The notes beneath the pieces are model-generated. The model was not told where the DNA came from. It ran no database searches and saw only the letters and a list, made by a program, of their open reading frames with translations. A stretch of 8,879 bases of DNA from an uncultured Pseudomonadota bacterium (lineage in GTDB: Bacteria; Pseudomonadota; Alphaproteobacteria; RF32; CAG-239): positions 1 to 8,879 of the forward strand of contig CACXFX010000163.1 in NCBI GenBank assembly GCA_902767055.1. The letters are read 5' to 3'. A program made the position numbers and the translations under genes. Positions 5,877-8,879 of this stretch are shown here, one piece after another (within the stretch, counting starts at the first letter, position 1; each line of letters starts with the position of its first letter).

Positions 5877-8594
5877 ATGTTATTCAATAAAATTGCCCGT
5901 GCACTTTTCGGCAGTGCCAATGACAGATTTGTTAAGAAACAATTCAAAATTGTAGAAAAAATCAATGCGCTGGAACCTGATTTTATCAAACTTTCAGACG
6001 AAGAGTTGAAAGCAAAAACAGATCAGTTCCGTGATCGCCTTCAAAAAGGTGAAACATTGGACGACATTTTGCCCGAAGCTTTTGCCGCCGTCAGAGAAGC
6101 AGCCAAACGCACTTTGGGACAGAGGCACTACGATGTTCAGCTTGTCGGTGGTATTGTCCTGCATAAAGGTATGATTGCCGAGATGAAAACCGGTGAAGGC
6201 AAAACACTCGTGGCCACCCTTGCCGCTTATTTAAATGCGTTGACCGGCAAAGGCGTGCACATTGTCACGGTCAATGATTATTTGGCCAAACGCGATGCCG
6301 AATGGATGGGGCAGATTTATCGCTTTTTAGGCTTGACGGTTGATTATATCATTCATGATAAAGATGATGTTGAGCGCCGCAATGCTTATAATGCCGATAT
6401 TTTGTACGGTACGAATAACGAACTCGGTTTTGATTATTTAAGAGATAACATGAAATTTTCACTTGCCGATCGTGTCCAGCGTGAATTTAATTTTGCGATT
6501 GTCGATGAAGTTGACTCCATTTTGATTGATGAAGCCAGAACGCCGCTGATTATTTCCGGCGCTGCGGAAGATTCTTCGGAAAAATATATCAGTGTCAATA
6601 AAATTATTCCCGAACTTTCAAGTGAGGATTACGAAAAGGACGAAAAACAAAAAACGGTCACGTTGACCGAAGCAGGTATGACACATGTCGAACAACTCTT
6701 AAAAGATGTCGGATTGATTAAAGAGGGCAGCCTGTACGATATTTCAAACGTGACGCTCGTTCACCATGTCAATCAGGCTTTGCGCGCACATAAAATGTTT
6801 GCAAGAGATGTCGATTACATCGTCAAAGACGGCAAAGTCGTCATTGTTGATGAATTTACGGGGCGTGTGATGGAAGGGCGCCGTTATTCCGACGGTCTGC
6901 ACCAGGCATTAGAGGCAAAAGAAGGTGTTGCAATTGCTTCTGAAAATCAAACGCTTGCCTCTATTACGTTCCAAAACTATTTCAGACTTTACCCCAAACT
7001 TTCGGGTATGACAGGTACGGCAATGACCGAAGAGGCAGAATTTGCCGATATTTACAACCTGCCCTGTGTCGAAATTCCGACCAACAAACCCGTTATTCGT
7101 CAAGATGAACATGATGAAATTTATCGTACGGAAAAAGAAAAATATGATGCAATTATCAAGACGATTCTGGATTGTCACAGAAGAGGTCAGCCGGTTTTGG
7201 TCGGTACGACTTCTGTTGAAAAGTCCGAAATTGTTGCGGATTTGCTGTTAAAAGCCGCCCCGAATCTCAAGTTTGAAGTCTTAAATGCCCGCCACCATGA
7301 ACGCGAAGCGGCAATTGTTGCACAAGCCGGCGTTTCGGGAGCTGTGACAATCTCGACCAATATGGCAGGCCGCGGTACCGATATTCAACTCGGCGGTAAT
7401 CCGGATATGAAACTTAAAGCCTTGCTCAAAGGTGATGAAACAGAAGCCGAGATTAAAGAATTAAAAGAAAAAATCAAAAAAGAGGTCGACGAAGACAAGC
7501 AAAAAGTCTTAGAGGCCGGCGGTTTATACATTTTAGGCACCGAGCGCCACGAAAGCCGTCGTATCGACAACCAGTTACGCGGTCGTTCGGGACGCCAAGG
7601 CGACCCCGGAACATCAAAGTTCTTCTTATCACTTGAAGATGATTTGATGCGTATTTTCGGCTCTGAAAGGATGTCTGCCGTCTTGCATCGCTTGGGCTTA
7701 CCCGAAGGTGAGCCTTTGGTTCACCCGTGGATTTCAAAAGCTTTGGAAAAAGCCCAGCAAAAAGTTGAAGAGCGCAACTTTGACATTCGTAAAAATCTGT
7801 TAAAATACGATGATGTGATGAATGATCAACGCAAAGTCATCTATGCCGAGCGCAAAAAATTGATGGAAACGGACGATGTTTCCGACAGCGTTGAAGTGAT
7901 GCGTGAAGATTGTCTGTCAATGCTGATTGATCAATATCTGCCCTACGGCTCCGACAAATCGAGCTGGCAACTTGAATCGTTGGCTCAAGAACTTTACAAA
8001 ATGACGGGCTTTGTCGTTCCTGTCATCAATTGGGCAAACGAAGACGGTATTTCAGCTGAGGATTTAAAAGAAAAAATCTTAAATGAAATCGAAAAAGACT
8101 TAAAAGATAAAAACGCCAATGTTCCGGAAGAGATTGTCAAAATGGTCGACAAAAGCATTTTGTTGCAGACACTTGACTTTTTGTGGAAAGAACATATCGC
8201 AACCTTAGACCAAATGCGTCACACGATTGTTTTGCGTGCTTACGGCCAAAAAGATCCGTTAAATGAGTACAAAAAAGAAGCATTCAATATGTTTTCAAAT
8301 CTTTTGGACATGCTCAAAGAACAAGTCACGATCGTGACATGCCGCACATTGATTAAGGCCAATTCGGATCAAGCGGCGCGTCAGTCTGAAGAGCGTGCAC
8401 AAAACATCAAGACAAATACCGTACACGAAGATCCTCAAAATGTTTTAGCCGTTAGCAAGAAAGAAACACCTGAAAGGACAATATTAAAAACCTTTAACCC
8501 GAATGACCCTTCAACGTGGGACAAGGTCGCGCGCAATGATCCGTGCCCTTGCGGCAGTGGCAAAAAATACAAACATTGCCACGGCAAAATCTAA
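5877..8594 (+). CDS. secA: Preprotein translocase ATPase subunit SecA
   Basis: SecA is the cytoplasmic motor that couples ATP hydrolysis to pushing unfolded preproteins through SecYEG. The 905-residue protein is complete. NBD1 has Walker A MKTGEGKT (103-110) and the Walker B region [15 protein letters not shown] (209-223). The preprotein cross-linking region follows (about 225-370). NBD2 has [24 protein letters not shown] (493-509) and the arginine-finger motif [13 protein letters not shown] (566-578). The helical scaffold and wing region follows. The linker (about 830-880) is variable, and the C-terminal zinc finger is [14 protein letters not shown] (Cys890, Cys892, Cys901, His902), used for SecB and lipid contact. 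I prefer the ATG at 5877 because it gives the conserved [17 protein letters not shown] start and has AAGG 8 nt upstream. An in-frame TTG at 5850 would lie inside the leader palindrome. It is divergent from the parvulin gene. Confidence 0.98.
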   Translation: MLFNKIARALFGSANDRFVKKQFKIVEKINALEPDFIKLSDEELKAKTDQFRDRLQKGETLDDILPEAFAAVREAAKRTLGQRHYDVQLVGGIVLHKGMIAEMKTGEGKTLVATLAAYLNALTGKGVHIVTVNDYLAKRDAEWMGQIYRFLGLTVDYIIHDKDDVERRNAYNADILYGTNNELGFDYLRDNMKFSLADRVQREFNFAIVDEVDSILIDEARTPLIISGAAEDSSEKYISVNKIIPELSSEDYEKDEKQKTVTLTEAGMTHVEQLLKDVGLIKEGSLYDISNVTLVHHVNQALRAHKMFARDVDYIVKDGKVVIVDEFTGRVMEGRRYSDGLHQALEAKEGVAIASENQTLASITFQNYFRLYPKLSGMTGTAMTEEAEFADIYNLPCVEIPTNKPVIRQDEHDEIYRTEKEKYDAIIKTILDCHRRGQPVLVGTTSVEKSEIVADLLLKAAPNLKFEVLNARHHEREAAIVAQAGVSGAVTISTNMAGRGTDIQLGGNPDMKLKALLKGDETEAEIKELKEKIKKEVDEDKQKVLEAGGLYILGTERHESRRIDNQLRGRSGRQGDPGTSKFFLSLEDDLMRIFGSERMSAVLHRLGLPEGEPLVHPWISKALEKAQQKVEERNFDIRKNLLKYDDVMNDQRKVIYAERKKLMETDDVSDSVEVMREDCLSMLIDQYLPYGSDKSSWQLESLAQELYKMTGFVVPVINWANEDGISAEDLKEKILNEIEKDLKDKNANVPEEIVKMVDKSILLQTLDFLWKEHIATLDQMRHTIVLRAYGQKDPLNEYKKEAFNMFSNLLDMLKEQVTIVTCRTLIKANSDQAARQSEERAQNIKTNTVHEDPQNVLAVSKKETPERTILKTFNPNDPSTWDKVARNDPCPCGSGKKYKHCHGKI

Positions 8595-8676
8595 ATGAAT
8601 CCTCCCCCTTGAGGGCTCGAGGATGAAAATATCCTTATGAATCCTCCCCCTTGAGGGCGCGAGGATGAAAATATCC
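8595..8676. repeat. Two-copy 42-bp tandem repeat directly after secA
   Basis: Two 40-bp copies (8595-8634 and 8637-8676) differ at one base (T8617 versus G8659), with a period of 42 bp. Each contains a nested inverted repeat: outer ATCCTC/GAGGAT (8599-8604 with 8619-8624; 8641-8646 with 8661-8666) and inner CCC-TTGA-GGG. The first copy begins at the base after the secA stop codon. All three plus frames are closed within each copy, so it is not a coding repeat. Confidence 0.9.
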
Positions 8677-8693
8677 CATAATGGATATTTTCA
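8666..8693. repeat. Perfect 11-bp inverted repeat at the end of the tandem repeat
   Basis: TGAAAATATCC (8666-8676), the last 11 bases of the second repeat copy, is matched by its exact reverse complement GGATATTTTCA (8683-8693) across a 6-bp spacer, CATAAT. No T-run follows, so it is not a standard terminator. It may be the boundary or hairpin of a repeat element. Confidence 0.85.
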
Positions 8694-8829
8694 CCGCAAG
8701 AGGCGCAGTTTTGTTTGTTTGAAAAGGAGCGATAAGCGACTGAATCAAACATTACAAAACAAGTGACCGAAGAGAGCTTTTGCTCTTAAGAAGAGGCACG
8801 GAGAGGGTGACAACAAACTCATCCTTATT

Positions 8830-8864
8830 TGCCTCTCCTTTAAAAAAGGTCCGGCATTTTTTTT
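8830..8864 (+). terminator. Probable Rho-independent terminator downstream of secA
   Basis: TGCC (8830-8833) pairs with GGCA (8853-8856), a symmetric 3-nt internal loop follows, CCTTT (8837-8841) pairs with AAAGG (8845-8849) around a loop of three A, and eight T follow (8857-8864). The stem is imperfect. CCTCTCC within it could pair with GGAGAGG at 8800-8806 instead. It would end the secA transcript after about 270 nt of 3' sequence. Confidence 0.55.
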
Positions 8865-8865
8865 A

Positions 8866-8871
8866 TTGACA
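8866..8871 (+). promoter_or_regulatory. Perfect -35 hexamer at the window edge
   Basis: TTGACA lies 1 bp after the T-tract of the preceding terminator, on the plus strand. The window ends 8 bp later, so no -10 can be seen. Its position right behind a terminator suggests that a new plus-strand transcript begins just outside the window. Confidence 0.35.
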
Positions 8872-8879
8872 ATTATTCA

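Larger units (their letters stand above)
8595..8829. other. Candidate intergenic repeat element (MITE-like or structured RNA), no convincing gene
   Basis: Everything between the secA stop and the terminator looks built of paired segments rather than coding sequence: the 42-bp tandem repeat, the 11-bp inverted repeat, an imperfect long inverted repeat (GTTTTGTTTGTTTGA at 8708-8722 with TCAAACATTACAAAAC at 8745-8760), AGAGC-TTTT-GCTCT (8773-8786), and GGAGAGG (8800-8806) with CCTCTCC (8832-8838). The middle contains a direct repeat, AGCGA-TA-AGCGA. A 33-codon open frame (8665-8766) begins at the ATG inside GAGGATGAAA and would make a short basic peptide, but it has no well-spaced ribosome site. 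The density of pairing suggests a dispersed non-autonomous element or a structured transcript. Its copy number cannot be judged from one window. Confidence 0.45.

Noticed and set aside
8595..8676. CRISPR array
   Set aside because: Only two copies exist, separated by 2 bp and without spacers; it is a tandem repeat and no cas genes are present.
8666..8693. Intrinsic terminator of secA at the 11-bp inverted repeat
   Set aside because: The stem is AT-rich and is followed by CCGCAAG rather than a T-run; the structure at 8830-8864 fits better.

Overview
The window comes from a visibly AT-rich alphaproteobacterium. The main evidence is SecA: its N-terminal [11 protein letters not shown], its long core and its C-terminal [14 protein letters not shown] zinc motif read like alphaproteobacterial SecA, and secA lies divergent from a membrane-anchored parvulin, an arrangement I recall from this class. 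A probable rhodoquinone methyltransferase (RquA) and a very Cys-rich exported protein suggest a low-oxygen, possibly host-associated lineage such as the uncultured gut (RF32-type) alphaproteobacteria. That placement is inference.

Layout. (1) Positions 1-1665, minus strand: the 5' part of a large secreted Cys-rich repeat protein. It is open through the window edge and has its own promoter. (2) Positions 1764-3932, minus strand: a tight operon of rsmE (16S rRNA m3U1498 methyltransferase), a NarL/LuxR response regulator and an RquA-like methyltransferase. The genes are 10-11 bp apart, and the rquA Shine-Dalgarno overlaps the regulator's stop codon. A TATAAT box precedes rsmE. (3) Positions 4031-4699, plus strand: cmk (cytidylate kinase), divergent from rsmE and closed by a bidirectional terminator. 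(4) Positions 4785-5705, minus strand: a PpiC-type peptidyl-prolyl isomerase with one N-terminal membrane segment. (5) Positions 5877-8594, plus strand: complete secA. (6) Positions 8595-8879: no convincing gene. Directly after the secA stop there is a 42-bp tandem repeat, then several inverted repeats, a probable terminator, and a perfect TTGACA -35 hexamer at the window edge.

How the genes fit together. SecA and the parvulin serve protein export and folding in the envelope, and the Cys-rich protein is a likely export client. The rsmE-regulator-rquA operon joins a housekeeping rRNA modifier to a regulator and a quinone-modifying enzyme. It is plausible, but unproven, that the regulator responds to respiratory conditions. 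Two parts are least explained by known families: the Cys-rich protein and the repeat element behind secA.
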